Assembly: GCF_019090095.1 (NCBI RefSeq)
Contig: NZ_JAGQFP010000002.1
Coordinates: forward strand, 1,426,001-1,490,000
Source: Stutzerimonas stutzeri
GTDB taxonomy: Bacteria > Pseudomonadota > Gammaproteobacteria > Pseudomonadales > Pseudomonadaceae
Direction: 5' to 3'
DNA: 64,000 bases
Notes under the pieces: generated by a model
Told to the model about the DNA's origin: nothing
Databases searched by the model: none
The model's input: the letters and a program-made list of their open reading frames with translations, nothing else
Part shown: in pieces, positions 17,067-24,967 of the stretch
How positions within the stretch are numbered: the stretch's first letter is position 1
Layout of the letters: each line of letters starts with the position of its first letter
Translations under genes and position numbers: made by a program

Positions 17067-17813
17067 TCACTCCTGACCGGTGAGCAATAAGAATGCTGCC
17101 GCTTCCACTCGTGGAACCTGGCCATTGCCAAGGGCTCGATTGCGGTCCACCCTATGGGCCAGCCCATGAGCCACTCGACAAACTCGGGGTTCAGCCGGCC
17201 ATTCTTCCCATCTCGCTCTACCCAGTAGTCCAAACGATTGCGAAGGCGAGTCCGACCATCCACCCGGGTAAGCGCTTTCGCCGATGATCCTTTGCACATT
17301 GCCACTGAGGGGGTTGGAAACGTCTCTCCCGACCAGCCAGGCGCGATGGCGTGTGTGAGGCGCGCCGAGTTCGCGTGCTGAAAGACATAGCCACTGCGCG
17401 TCATACCCCAGTTCGGTAAGATCGCCGAGGACCACGGCAAGACCTCGTCCCACAAGCAGCGGTGAGTTCTCCAGTTCGACGAGGGGAGGTCGTACCTCAC
17501 TGATGATTCGCGCCATTTGCTTCCATAGGCCTGACCTCGGTCCTTCAATGCCGGTACCGGGCCCGCTCGCTGAGATGTCTTGGCACGGAAACCCGCCCGA
17601 AACCACGTCAACAAGGCCTCGCCACGGCCTTCCGTCAAAACTGCACACGTCAGACCAAATCGGGAAAGCTGGGAGGCATCCATCGTTTTGTCGTTGCGCC
17701 AGAACTTGTGCTGCGTAGGCATCACGCTCAACGGCGCAGACGGTGCGCCATCCCAAGAGGTGGCCGCCGAGAATTCCTCCACCAGCGCCCGCGAAAAGAG
17801 CCAACTCATTCAT
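17067..17813 (-). CDS. DNA cytosine-5 methyltransferase, short phage type
   Basis: 248 residues. Motif I is LFAGAGGGILG, motif IV with the catalytic Cys is GGFPCQDIS, motif VI is VELENSP, motif VIII is HTRHRAW, and motifs IX-X end with RALGNGQVP. It methylates C5 of cytosine in a short target. The target-recognition part between VIII and IX is brief, so the specificity cannot be read. No paired endonuclease is present, so this is an orphan enzyme likely to protect phage DNA. A second long frame across the same bases lacks these motifs and was not used. Confidence 0.92.
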   Translation of the reverse strand: MNELALFAGAGGGILGGHLLGWRTVCAVERDAYAAQVLAQRQNDGCLPAFPIWSDVCSFDGRPWRGLVDVVSGGFPCQDISASGPGTGIEGPRSGLWKQMARIISEVRPPLVELENSPLLVGRGLAVVLGDLTELGYDAQWLCLSARELGAPHTRHRAWLVGRDVSNPLSGNVQRIIGESAYPGGWSDSPSQSFGLLGRARWEEWPAEPRVCRVAHGLAHRVDRNRALGNGQVPRVEAAAFLLLTGQE

Positions 17814-17819
17814 GGCACC

Positions 17820-18476
17820 TCACATGCACTGCGGCGCAGCCGCGCCGGTGTGGGCTTCGTCCACGCGTTCCCAGGTGCTGAGCGCCTGGCTTCGGTGGGT
17901 GGCGTGCATCAGCTCCAGCAGTTTGCCGTGGTACTGAATGCAGGCGTGTTCGCTGGTCCAGCGAGGCAGGGTCGCCGGTAGTGGCTTGACGCCGGCGAGG
18001 CAGGGCCAGCTTTCGGCGTGTTCGGGCATGAGGTCGCGGCGCTCGGTGGCGAGGGCGATCATGTCGGCCTGGTAGATGCTGGTTGGCAGGGTTGAGTCGA
18101 TGTTGAAGCGGTCGCAGACGGCCAGCCAGATACCGTGCTCGATCTCGCTGTAGTCAGGCAGCAGCGCCTTGAGCGGGCGCACCATGTCGCCGACATAGGC
18201 CTCGGTGGCGTCGTGCAGCAGCGCCTTGAGCGGGCGCACCATGTCGCCGACATAGGCCTCGGTGGCGTCGTGCAGCAGCGCGGCGAGTTGGTGCTCGGCC
18301 GGGACAATGCTGGCCACCAGCAGGCTGTGCTGCGCGACCGAGTAATGGTGCCGAGTGTGGCCGTTGAAGCGGCAGACGTGCGCCAGGGCGTGGGCGATGT
18401 CGATGGTGCTGATCAGCTCCGCGCGCGGGGCCAGCAGGTCGAAGCGCTTGCCGGTGTGGGTGAGTATCCAGCTCAT
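17820..18476 (-). CDS. HD-domain phosphohydrolase with an internal 19-residue duplication
   Basis: 218 residues. HYSVAQHS and LLHDATEAY match the metal-binding His and HD motifs of YfbR-like 5'-nucleotidases. The segment ALLHDATEAYVGDMVRPLK occurs twice in a row (about residues 69-106) because 57 bases are perfectly duplicated. Without the duplication the protein would be about 199 residues, a usual size. The likely role is to adjust nucleotide pools during phage growth. Whether the duplicated form folds is unclear. Confidence 0.85.
   Translation of the reverse strand: MSWILTHTGKRFDLLAPRAELISTIDIAHALAHVCRFNGHTRHHYSVAQHSLLVASIVPAEHQLAALLHDATEAYVGDMVRPLKALLHDATEAYVGDMVRPLKALLPDYSEIEHGIWLAVCDRFNIDSTLPTSIYQADMIALATERRDLMPEHAESWPCLAGVKPLPATLPRWTSEHACIQYHGKLLELMHATHRSQALSTWERVDEAHTGAAAPQCM
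18158..18271. repeat. Perfect 57-bp in-frame tandem duplication
   Basis: 18158-18214 and 18215-18271 are identical, and the next ten bases (18272-18281) repeat the start of the unit, as expected from slippage or unequal exchange. The unit encodes the HD catalytic motif of the surrounding gene. Confidence 0.95.
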
Positions 18477-18724
18477 TGCTGACCCCCAGCTACTTCATTG
18501 CGGACCCGCTTCATCGCATCCTTGTACGACATGATGCGGCGCTCAAAGGGGGCGAACGGACCCTCGGAGTTTGTCAAAACCAAGGTGTCCTTAGCGGGCG
18601 CATGCATGCCCGGCTCCCAATCGTCCAGGATGTTCTTTAGGCCTAGCGCTGAAGCTATGGCGTTTGCGTTTCGCGTCTTACCGCAGGCCTTGGGACCGTA
18701 AACGAGATAGCTTTTCTGGCTCAT
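18473..18724 (-). CDS. Small P-loop protein
   Basis: 83 residues with an N-terminal Walker A (YLVYGPKACGKTRNA) and a weak Walker B-like TLVLTNSEG. It is too short to be a full ATPase, so it may be a minimal phage NTP-binding protein. Four-base overlaps on both sides place it firmly in the early operon. Confidence 0.65.
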   Translation of the reverse strand: MSQKSYLVYGPKACGKTRNANAIASALGLKNILDDWEPGMHAPAKDTLVLTNSEGPFAPFERRIMSYKDAMKRVRNEVAGGQQ

Positions 18725-19233
18725 GCAACTTGCTCCTGCGCGAGGGTGGTCTGGGCGGCCCAGTAGCGGTTGAACATGGCCAGTGCGAAGGCGGCGAGTT
18801 GTTCGCAGCTCTTGGCCTGGTCAGTGGCGCCGAGGTTGCCGAAGGTTTGCGCGGCGAGGCTGAGCTTGGCGGCGATGGCGGTCAGGTGGGCGGCGTCCTC
18901 TTCGCTGATGGCGACGGCGTTGTAGCGGCTCACGGCGGCGAGGGCTTCGGCGACCTGGGCGCGCAAGCGGGTGAGTTCCTCGCTGCGCAGGTCCGACTCT
19001 TCCGTCAGGGCCTCGATGGCCTGGGCGGCGTTGAGGCGGCTGAGGGTGTGTTCGTGCTCGGAGCGCTTCAGCTTGTGGCGCCACAGTTCGTTCTCGTCTG
19101 CGCGGGCCTGGCAGATGCGGCTGATCTCTTGGCGGTGCGCGCGTCGGCCGGCGATGTAGCCGAGGGTGGCAAAGATGGCGGTGCCGGCGAAGCCGCCGAT
19201 GAACGCCATGAATTGGTAAGCGGTGAATGACAT
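18721..19233 (-). CDS. Membrane-anchored coiled-coil phage protein
   Basis: 170 residues with one N-terminal transmembrane helix (about 8-28, FIGGFAGTAIFATLGYIAG), then a long Glu/Arg/Leu-rich helical region (about 35-115) and a second helical part. No family recognised. It would sit on the cytoplasmic face of the inner membrane. Confidence 0.65.
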   Translation of the reverse strand: MSFTAYQFMAFIGGFAGTAIFATLGYIAGRRAHRQEISRICQARADENELWRHKLKRSEHEHTLSRLNAAQAIEALTEESDLRSEELTRLRAQVAEALAAVSRYNAVAISEEDAAHLTAIAAKLSLAAQTFGNLGATDQAKSCEQLAAFALAMFNRYWAAQTTLAQEQVA

Positions 19234-19300
19234 TGCTGTGTCTCCCCTGGTGCCCGCCGCGGGCGTGGTGAGTGCTGCGGCGGGCGGGTGTTGGTGATCG

Positions 19301-20134
19301 TTATTTGCCGAGGGCGAAAGTGCCGATGGTCAGCGGGACGAGCCCACCCACTTCCTGCTCGAGCACGCCCTTGAATTCGCGGGCGATGGACTCGCGCTGG
19401 GCCTCCTCACCGACCCAACGCAGCTTGAGCATCGGCGCCTCGCCGCCGGTGATGACGGACAGGCGCAGGCTAATCGTGGAAGCTGCAAGGCCTTCGAACG
19501 GTACGGTGACGAAGACGAAGGCAGTCGGCAGGGTTTCCTGGCTCTTGGCCTCGATCTCGTCCATGGACGAGCGGCTGTTGCTGAAGTCGCCAACGGTGCT
19601 GTCGCGCTGGCTGGTGGCCTTGATGGTCATCTTTCGGATGCCGGCGATGGCCTGGGCGAGGGGCAGTTCCTCCTCGCCGGCGAAGGTCTGGATATTCGGT
19701 GCCCAGTCTTCGAGGAATTCAGCCAGCGTCTGCTGGTCGAGCTTTCGCCAGACGATGCCTTGCAGGGCGGAATAGGCGGCGGTGGCCTTGAGGGTGAGGG
19801 TGGCGGTGTCGTCCGCGTGTCCGGCATAGCCCGGCTCGCCCAGGTTGAATATCACCGTGGCGCGCATGGCGTCCTGATCGATGAAGCCCGCCGAGCTGAC
19901 AGGGGTGGTGTCGTCGCTCTTGTGGTTATCAACGTATTTGACGAAGTCCTGCAGCGAATGCGTATTCAGGGCGCCGCGGAAGCGGTCGCGCACCGATTGA
20001 TACGCTTCCAGGCTGTGCAGGCGAACGCTTTCGGGCAGCACGGCCAGGCGGGCGGCATCAGTGCCGATTTCGCGGCCTGCGGCGGCGAGGGCGTTGGACT
20101 CGATATGTTGGATGGCTTCTTTACTCAACGGCAT
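19301..20134 (-). CDS. DUF2303 / YfdQ-family phage protein
   Basis: 277 residues. The FVKYVDNHKS, VIFNLG...GHADDTATLTL and LAEFLEDWAPNI segments match the DUF2303 (YfdQ) family found in early regions of many prophages. The function is unknown. A ribosome-binding site (GGAAGCAACACC) lies before the ATG. Confidence 0.8.
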   Translation of the reverse strand: MPLSKEAIQHIESNALAAAGREIGTDAARLAVLPESVRLHSLEAYQSVRDRFRGALNTHSLQDFVKYVDNHKSDDTTPVSSAGFIDQDAMRATVIFNLGEPGYAGHADDTATLTLKATAAYSALQGIVWRKLDQQTLAEFLEDWAPNIQTFAGEEELPLAQAIAGIRKMTIKATSQRDSTVGDFSNSRSSMDEIEAKSQETLPTAFVFVTVPFEGLAASTISLRLSVITGGEAPMLKLRWVGEEAQRESIAREFKGVLEQEVGGLVPLTIGTFALGK

Positions 20135-20175
20135 GGTGTTGCTTCCTTGTGGTGAGTGGGGCTTGGTGGTGCGGG

Positions 20176-20523
20176 TCAGACTTGGCGCGCTTTAACCGGG
20201 GCTTGCTCCGGCGTGAACATCTGCGCGGTCGGGTCGTTCTGGAACAGGGTCAGGCCTTGTTCGGTGACGTAGAGCGGCGTGTCCAGGGTGGTGTCCTCGC
20301 GCTTTTTGCCGCGCTTGGTGGGCTGGACGAAGTCCAGCGTGTGGCTGACAGCCACCTGGTTGCTCTGGCCGATCTGCTTCATCTTCAAGGTGATGGTCAC
20401 CTGGCCCTGCTTGCTGTGGTCGATCACGCCGGCGGCGACATCGGACAGGGCGCGGCCGACCTGCTGGGCGAAAACGCCAGCGTTCAGCGAGCCGAAGAAG
20501 TCATTTACGTCGGTGGGTTTCAT
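20176..20523 (-). CDS. Phage protein of unknown function, partner of DUF2303
   Basis: 115 residues from the ATG at 20523, which follows GGGAGACACAGCAA; longer in-frame starts lack a site and overlap the neighbour. KPTDVNDFFGSLNAGVF begins a likely beta-rich protein that commonly sits next to DUF2303 genes in prophages. Nothing else is recognised. Confidence 0.65.
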   Translation of the reverse strand: MKPTDVNDFFGSLNAGVFAQQVGRALSDVAAGVIDHSKQGQVTITLKMKQIGQSNQVAVSHTLDFVQPTKRGKKREDTTLDTPLYVTEQGLTLFQNDPTAQMFTPEQAPVKARQV

Positions 20524-20575
20524 TTGCTGTGTCTCCCTTTGCTGCGTTATGCCGCTTGGTGGGCGGCGGTTGGTT

Positions 20576-20848
20576 TTATGCTGCGGGTTGGTGCTCGTTG
20601 CTCGGGTCCTGCGCGTCGAGCCAGGCGGCGAGGTCGTTGAGGAACACGACCGGCGGTGCCTTGCGACTGCCATGCAGGCGTACATAGCGCAGGCGGATGG
20701 CGCCCTTGCGGATCTCCTCGAGCAGGTGATCCATGCTGCTGATATGCGGCAGGTACTCGGCCCGTACGTCGTCCAGCGGCAGGCAGGGCCGGTCGTAGCG
20801 GCGCAATAGCTGCTGGTAGGTGCTGTTGGGGTTGGCGAGGCTGGTCAC
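20576..20848 (-). CDS. PrtN-like transcription activator
   Basis: 90 residues from a GTG at 20848 that overlaps the upstream stop (GTGA). The pattern TYQQLLRRYDRPCLPLDDVRAEYLPHIS, RKGAIRLRYVRL, VFLNDLAAWLDAQ follows pyocin activator PrtN, which switches on pyocin genes after RecA-driven loss of PrtR. Small PrtN-like proteins are also found in Pseudomonas phages as early regulators; which promoter it serves here is unknown. Confidence 0.7.
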   Translation of the reverse strand: MTSLANPNSTYQQLLRRYDRPCLPLDDVRAEYLPHISSMDHLLEEIRKGAIRLRYVRLHGSRKAPPVVFLNDLAAWLDAQDPSNEHQPAA

Positions 20849-21210
20849 GCTACCGCCTCCCCGCACCCCGCCGGGAGGCGCATGCGAACCATCGTCGCGA
20901 GGCCCTCGATGGTCCGGCCCGCGGCGGTGACGATCAGCTGGCCGGCCGCATCGGTGACGACGGCGCCGTAGGGCCGTTCGGCGCTGGTGGTGGGCGTGAC
21001 GTAGAGCGTTTGCCCGGGTGCCAGCTCGGCCACGACGACGCGGTACACCTCGGCCAGCTCCAGTGCGGCCGGGTCGATAGCCTCGAGCCGCTCGACCGCT
21101 TCACGCGCGGCGCCGAGCATGGCTTGGGCGCAGACCAGGCCGGGGTGGTGGTGGACGATCGGGACCAGTTTGAGCGCGCCGATGGCATCGGTGATGGGGT
21201 TGGTCTTCAT
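20845..21210 (-). CDS. Phage protein of unknown function
   Basis: 121 residues, soluble, rich in Ala and Val, with a helical centre (AREAVERLEAIDPAALELAEVYRVVV) and a beta-rich C-terminal half. It overlaps both neighbours by 4 bases. No family recognised. Confidence 0.55.
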   Translation of the reverse strand: MKTNPITDAIGALKLVPIVHHHPGLVCAQAMLGAAREAVERLEAIDPAALELAEVYRVVVAELAPGQTLYVTPTTSAERPYGAVVTDAAGQLIVTAAGRTIEGLATMVRMRLPAGCGEAVA

Positions 21211-21479
21211 GCGACGTCCTTCTGGGTCACGGTGATGTCCAGTTGCTTGGCGAGCCAGGCAATGCCAGCTTCGGTGGTCATCACGACCGGGTAGTGGCTC
21301 CAGGCGCCGATGCTGGCGTTCCAGCGCGAGCGGGTATCCACGAACAGGTAGCCCTTGTCGCGATGTGCGCAGGCGAGCTCTCCGTTTTGCTTGAGGATGC
21401 CCAACTCGCGCAGGCGGCGGCGCAGGATGCGCGGGCCGATGCCCAGCACGGCGGCGGTGGCGTCAAGATTCCTATTCAT
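21207..21479 (-). CDS. KilAC-like antirepressor-type protein
   Basis: 90 residues. It opens with a helix-turn-helix (NRNLDATAAVLGIGPRILRRRLRELGILKQNG) followed by an ACAHRDKGYLFVDTR strand and a TTEAGIAWLAKQL helix, the pattern of the KilAC C-terminal domain of phage antirepressors. The larger N-terminal domain (Bro/AntA) is missing, so it is a stand-alone domain. Confidence 0.75.
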   Translation of the reverse strand: MNRNLDATAAVLGIGPRILRRRLRELGILKQNGELACAHRDKGYLFVDTRSRWNASIGAWSHYPVVMTTEAGIAWLAKQLDITVTQKDVA

Positions 21480-21489
21480 GGCGGTGGCC

Positions 21490-22461
21490 TCAGGCTGCTG
21501 CCGCGCAGTGCTGGGCTATCCAGCGCAGGCGCTCGGCTTCGGCCGCGAGCATTTCCACGCAGGCGTCGTAAGCGCCGCATTCCTCAGGACCAGCGATGAT
21601 CAGCATCGCGGCGCCGAACGGATGCGGCTCGTGCACGACGATGGCGCCCAGCGCTTCACGGGCTTCTTCGGGTAGCTCGGGCTTTTCCGGGTAGGTCTCG
21701 TTGTGGCGGTTGACGTGCCAGATGGCCTCTTCGATGGTCTCCGCCGGGTTGCCGTCGGCGTTGCGCAGGTACAGGTGCTTGAACGCGTTGCCCAGGCAAA
21801 ACGGCAGGTGCTCGGCCACCTCGATGTAGTCAACGCCGCTTGGGTGGGCCGCTTCGTGCGCCGGATGGTTGGCCATGTCGGTGGTGGCGCTTGGTTCTTC
21901 GTTCAGTTTTTCACGCTGAATCTCGTTCCAAGCGTCGGCGGCCTCCGTCGCTGTGGGGGCGCCTTCCAGCGACTGGCAGCTGCGGTAGCGACATTTCACC
22001 CCATGCAGAAACGTGTCGCCTTGGGCGGCGTAGTCATAGGCGATGGCCTCGCCTTCGCACTGGCGGCAGGGCAGCAGCACGGCAGGGCGCTGCGGGCAAT
22101 CGGTTGGATGGGTGGCGCATGGGTGGCGAAGCGAGCCATCTCCGCTGGGGCAAGTGCAGACCGTACGTTGCGGCGTGGCCTCGGCCGTATCCAGCGTGCC
22201 GTTCGCGATCGACTCGACCCATTCAGCCAGGTGCTGGGCGTTGGCGCGGTCGTTGCGCTGCAGCGTCATGCTGTGGCGCTGGTTGGCCAGGTACAGGACG
22301 GCCTCGAGCGGAGCGCCGAACACGGTGCCCATCGGTTCGATGGTGATCTCCGGGCGCAGATCTCGCTCGGGCTGGATCAGCAGCAGCGTCTCGGTGCCGC
22401 CCATGTTGGCGATCAGCTTCAGGGCAGCGGTGCTGCCTGCGGTAAGGGTATAGGCGCTCAT
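21490..22461 (-). CDS. Fusion of a Lar-like zinc domain and DUF3310
   Basis: 323 residues in three parts. The N-terminal 100 residues are of unknown type. At about 125-185 a zinc-ribbon domain (LLPCRQCEGEA...VKCRYRSCQS...EAADAWNEI) resembles Lar restriction-alleviation proteins. At about 205-265 a DUF3310-like domain reads GVDYIEVAEHLPFCLGNAFKHLYLR. Lar proteins reduce type I restriction; DUF3310 is phage nucleotide-kinase-associated with unclear function. The final part (PEECGAYDACVEMLAAEAERL) is helical. Confidence 0.7.
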   Translation of the reverse strand: MSAYTLTAGSTAALKLIANMGGTETLLLIQPERDLRPEITIEPMGTVFGAPLEAVLYLANQRHSMTLQRNDRANAQHLAEWVESIANGTLDTAEATPQRTVCTCPSGDGSLRHPCATHPTDCPQRPAVLLPCRQCEGEAIAYDYAAQGDTFLHGVKCRYRSCQSLEGAPTATEAADAWNEIQREKLNEEPSATTDMANHPAHEAAHPSGVDYIEVAEHLPFCLGNAFKHLYLRNADGNPAETIEEAIWHVNRHNETYPEKPELPEEAREALGAIVVHEPHPFGAAMLIIAGPEECGAYDACVEMLAAEAERLRWIAQHCAAAA

Positions 22462-22655
22462 GCTGCATCACCCCCGAACGGGCCGAAGTCATCCTGGGTT
22501 GGTGTGGTGAAGCGCTGCTTGAGTTGTGGGCGCCCGCCGGTGAGCACGATCAGCTGGCCGGTCGACCGCTGAATGTGCGCAATGGTGGCGGGGCTGGATG
22601 CGCATGCCGGGTGTAGGAATACCGGGCAGCGGGTGACGCTGTGCTGTGTCTGCAT
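22458..22655 (-). CDS. Small phage protein of unknown function
   Basis: 65 residues, first gene after the left operator region. It overlaps the next gene by 4 bases. It contains a short strand pattern (GQLIVLTGGRPQLKQRF) and several prolines. No family recognised. Confidence 0.5.
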   Translation of the reverse strand: MQTQHSVTRCPVFLHPACASSPATIAHIQRSTGQLIVLTGGRPQLKQRFTTPTQDDFGPFGGDAA

Positions 22656-22687
22656 GACCGTAACCTTGGTGAGTGGGTACGGGTCGA

Positions 22688-22734
22688 AATATGTACTAGA
22701 GGTTCACAATAGTCAAGTACCGCAGGTACATATT
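22688..22734. promoter_or_regulatory. Left operator region (OL-like)
   Basis: AATATGTAC at 22688-22696 and its inverse GTACATATT at 22726-22734 enclose GGTTCAC. The word ATGTACTAGAGGTTCAC here matches ATGTACTTCAGGTTCAC next to the repressor gene. It lies upstream of the long leftward operon, where a CI-type repressor would act. Confidence 0.6.
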
Positions 22735-22760
22735 GAGGAAGCTGTGGTTCACAGCTTCGA

Positions 22761-23018
22761 TCAGCGCTCGGCTATTGACCAACAAACATGCACGGTTCCA
22801 TCGGGGCGCTTCGTCATCGCGACGCCGTCGGTCTGCTGGATCTCGTCGAGCAGGCGCTCCCAGTCGTCGAGCCGATCGTCAGGGTGGCGGGCGAGATTGG
22901 CCTGGCGCTCGTATTGAGCGCGAGGCGTGGTGATGAGGTGGTTGATGCGCCGCACCAGTCGGCCATAGCTGGATGCTTGGCGCTGATGGGTGATGGTCTG
23001 AGCCTGAGTCCGATTCAT
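22761..23018 (-). CDS. Phage protein of unknown function
   Basis: 85 residues from the ATG at 23018, which follows AAGGAGAAAGCC. Basic N-terminal half (HQRQASSYGRLVRRINHL), acidic middle (DDRLDDWERLLDEIQQTD). Located between the left operators and the repressor, like the accessory genes near cI in lambdoid phages. No family recognised. Confidence 0.6.
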   Translation of the reverse strand: MNRTQAQTITHQRQASSYGRLVRRINHLITTPRAQYERQANLARHPDDRLDDWERLLDEIQQTDGVAMTKRPDGTVHVCWSIAER

Positions 23019-23126
23019 GGCTTTCTCCTTAATGCTGGATATCCGTACAGTAATAAGGGGAATCGGAAAGTTCAATCAAAGCGGGACGACCGCGATTTGA
23101 TGTGTAAAGAATTGGTGCAGGTGCCG

Positions 23127-23336
23127 CTATTCCTTGGCCATCAGCGTAGCTATCAGATCAGCGATACCGTCGGAGCTTGTGTTGAGCAGATCGAGGTGAC
23201 TCTTAGCTGCTTGGGCAGTATCGACCGATCCGCGCTGCTCGACCCAGATCGCGAGCTCTTCTACAGCAGCGCCGATGGCCAGTTGGTTCATGTGGAGTTG
23301 GTAAAGCAGGGTGGGAAGAATATTGTGATCCGTCAT
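23127..23336 (-). CDS. Small phage protein of unknown function
   Basis: 69 residues, mostly helical and acidic (LHMNQLAIGAAVEELAIWVEQRGS, DGIADLIATLMAKE). No membrane segment. It has a possible start at 23336 after AGAAGGATCAGCC. No family recognised. Confidence 0.5.
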   Translation of the reverse strand: MTDHNILPTLLYQLHMNQLAIGAAVEELAIWVEQRGSVDTAQAAKSHLDLLNTSSDGIADLIATLMAKE

Positions 23337-23374
23337 GGCTGATCCTTCTTGTTTTTGATCAGCGTAGACAGATA

Positions 23375-23400
23375 CAAAAAACCCCGCTAGGTGCGGGGTT
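23375..23400 (-). terminator. Intrinsic terminator on the minus strand
   Basis: The stem AACCCCGC / GCGGGGTT with loop TAGGT has its U-run on the leftward transcript. It lies just beyond the stop of the gene at 23405-23779. Confidence 0.85.
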
Positions 23401-23404
23401 TGGG

Positions 23405-23779
23405 TTACTGCTGCGGTGCGTCTGGTGGTGTGCTGGGCAGCGCTGTATCGGCCGGTTTAGCTGCTTGCTGGGCCTTGATCTGCTCAAGCAGCTGGCGGGT
23501 CTCGAAGGACTGCTGTTTCATTTCCTGAATCACAGCAGACGTGTCGCGGCCGGAGTCGAAGCTAGCAACGCCATAGGACAGGACGGCTACCATCACGCCT
23601 ATGGTCACTGCTGTAGCGCCCCAAATGTTCGCTTTCAGACTTTTAAGAGGCAGGATCTCAAGTCGAAAGTCGCTAACCGTCTGCCGCATGTCCTTATCGA
23701 AACGCTCAAGCCTCGCGTCCATGCGCGCTTCTGTTGCTTGAAGCTTTGCGTCGAGTTCTTCGCGGGTGAGATCGTTCAT
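23405..23779 (-). CDS. Single-pass membrane protein with coiled coil
   Basis: 124 residues from ATG 23779. A helical N-terminal half (LTREELDAKLQATEARMDARLERFDKD) is followed by a transmembrane helix at about 53-72 (WGATAVTIGVMVAVLSYGVA), a second helical stretch and a Pro-rich tail. This layout is common in prophage genes next to cI, sometimes superinfection-exclusion factors, but no specific family is recognised. It is followed by its own terminator, as expected of a gene expressed in the lysogen. Confidence 0.6.
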   Translation of the reverse strand: MNDLTREELDAKLQATEARMDARLERFDKDMRQTVSDFRLEILPLKSLKANIWGATAVTIGVMVAVLSYGVASFDSGRDTSAVIQEMKQQSFETRQLLEQIKAQQAAKPADTALPSTPPDAPQQ

Positions 23780-23906
23780 AGATCTAGTATGCGCAGGGTT
23801 TGATCTTGTGTCACCAGCGAGCTTAAACGGGCGGACGTTGTATAGGCTAATTACTTTAGCCCAATCCACATCATCTTCTTTCTTCCATTGTGACCCTGCG
23901 CCGCGC

Positions 23907-24254
23907 TCAATCATCGCGATCCCCGCTATGGCGCTCTTGCAGCCAGTCATGGATGACAGGCGCAAATATTTGCTCCAAGTGGCCGCACTTGGTGCAAAAC
24001 ATGGCGTACGTCGTCATTCCCACAGGCGCGCCGTCTGAGTGCGCTGTTTTGAATGCATGGAAGATGGGCTCCATAAATTCACGGCCATCTTGTTTTCCGT
24101 ATGGATTTCCTTCCCAGACAGACGAGCACAGCGACCAAATAGACGGGGATGTGCCACATCCTGGGCAGTTGGAGTCAGGCCGTGTATCGTTTAGAAATGC
24201 TATGAAATCGTTAACAAATACGCCGCTCGGCGCCTGGTCATTCGCATCAGCCAT
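23907..24254 (-). CDS. Zinc-ribbon-like phage protein
   Basis: 115 residues with two Cys pairs, CPGC (about 29-32) and CTKC (about 87-90), 50 residues apart, suggesting one zinc site. It lies 2 bases downstream of the repressor gene, so it is probably co-transcribed with it in the lysogen. That makes an immunity or exclusion role possible but unproven. Confidence 0.55.
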   Translation of the reverse strand: MADANDQAPSGVFVNDFIAFLNDTRPDSNCPGCGTSPSIWSLCSSVWEGNPYGKQDGREFMEPIFHAFKTAHSDGAPVGMTTYAMFCTKCGHLEQIFAPVIHDWLQERHSGDRDD

Positions 24255-24256
24255 TA

Positions 24257-24943
24257 TTAAATCCTAACCTTACTCGGCGCCAGAATGTGCCCGACATAGT
24301 GCATCTGTTCGATCTGCTCAACTGGGATGGTGCGCCGGCCGTATGCGTCATTGATCGACATTACGCTGACCTCGACGTCGTTCGCATACAGCAGCTCCTT
24401 GAGCATGCTTTCGCCATCGACAAGCCGAATCATCACGTACTCGCCTGGCACAAGCCTGCCGTTTGGTTCACAGACCGCGATCCAGCCGGAACGTATAGCG
24501 GGGGCCATTGAGTCGCCGCGTAAGCGCAGGGCATAGGCGCCAGGGTCCTTAGACGGCACATCGACATAGCCTTCACCGTCGTCAAGGGCGTGCCAGTAAC
24601 CCTCGGCTCCCATCTGGGCGGTGCCGACGATCTTGACCTCACGGTAAGGGCTGGTAATCGCCGGGCCGGGCTCCACGTTAGCACCGGCGCCTTCGGCAGC
24701 CTGCATAGGTCCTTCGTCAAACTGCAGCCACTCGCGCCGGATGCGAAGCTCTTTACAGAGAGCCGCCATCTTTTCTGGCCCCGGCATGGCTTCTGCGTTA
24801 AGCCATTTGCTGGCCGCTTTCGGAGTGACGTTCGCAATTTTTGCCAGGCGAGCGCCAGCGCCCCATGCATCTATGCCGTTCTTGGCTAGTGCAGCTTTGA
24901 GGCGTTGTGAAAAAGCGATGCGGAAATCGTCATGTTGAACCAT
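24257..24943 (-). CDS. CI-like repressor with S24 autocleavage domain
   Basis: 228 residues from the ATG at 24943; longer in-frame starts would overlap the operators. The N-terminal helix-turn-helix is at about 10-65 (ALAKNG...LAKIANVTPKAASKWLNAEAMPGPEKM). The LexA/CI peptidase domain shows the Ser in LRGDSMAPAIRSG and the Lys in DGESMLKELL. It should hold the prophage silent and be cleaved after RecA activation. A 17-bp palindrome covers its start codon, pointing to autoregulation. Confidence 0.9.
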   Translation of the reverse strand: MVQHDDFRIAFSQRLKAALAKNGIDAWGAGARLAKIANVTPKAASKWLNAEAMPGPEKMAALCKELRIRREWLQFDEGPMQAAEGAGANVEPGPAITSPYREVKIVGTAQMGAEGYWHALDDGEGYVDVPSKDPGAYALRLRGDSMAPAIRSGWIAVCEPNGRLVPGEYVMIRLVDGESMLKELLYANDVEVSVMSINDAYGRRTIPVEQIEQMHYVGHILAPSKVRI

Positions 24944-24951
24944 TGGTTCAA
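24935..24951. promoter_or_regulatory. 17-bp palindrome over the repressor start codon
   Basis: TTGAACCA-T-TGGTTCAA is a perfect odd-centre palindrome. The repressor ATG lies inside it on the minus strand. The GGTTCA half resembles part of the operator words nearby, so it may be an autoregulatory operator. Confidence 0.55.
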
Positions 24952-24967
24952 TCTCGCACGCCCTTGC

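Noticed and set aside
17057..17809. Second long frame (250 codons) over the methyltransferase gene
   Set aside because: It has no methyltransferase motifs and is a shadow; the frame at 17067-17813 has motifs I, IV, VI, VIII and X in order.
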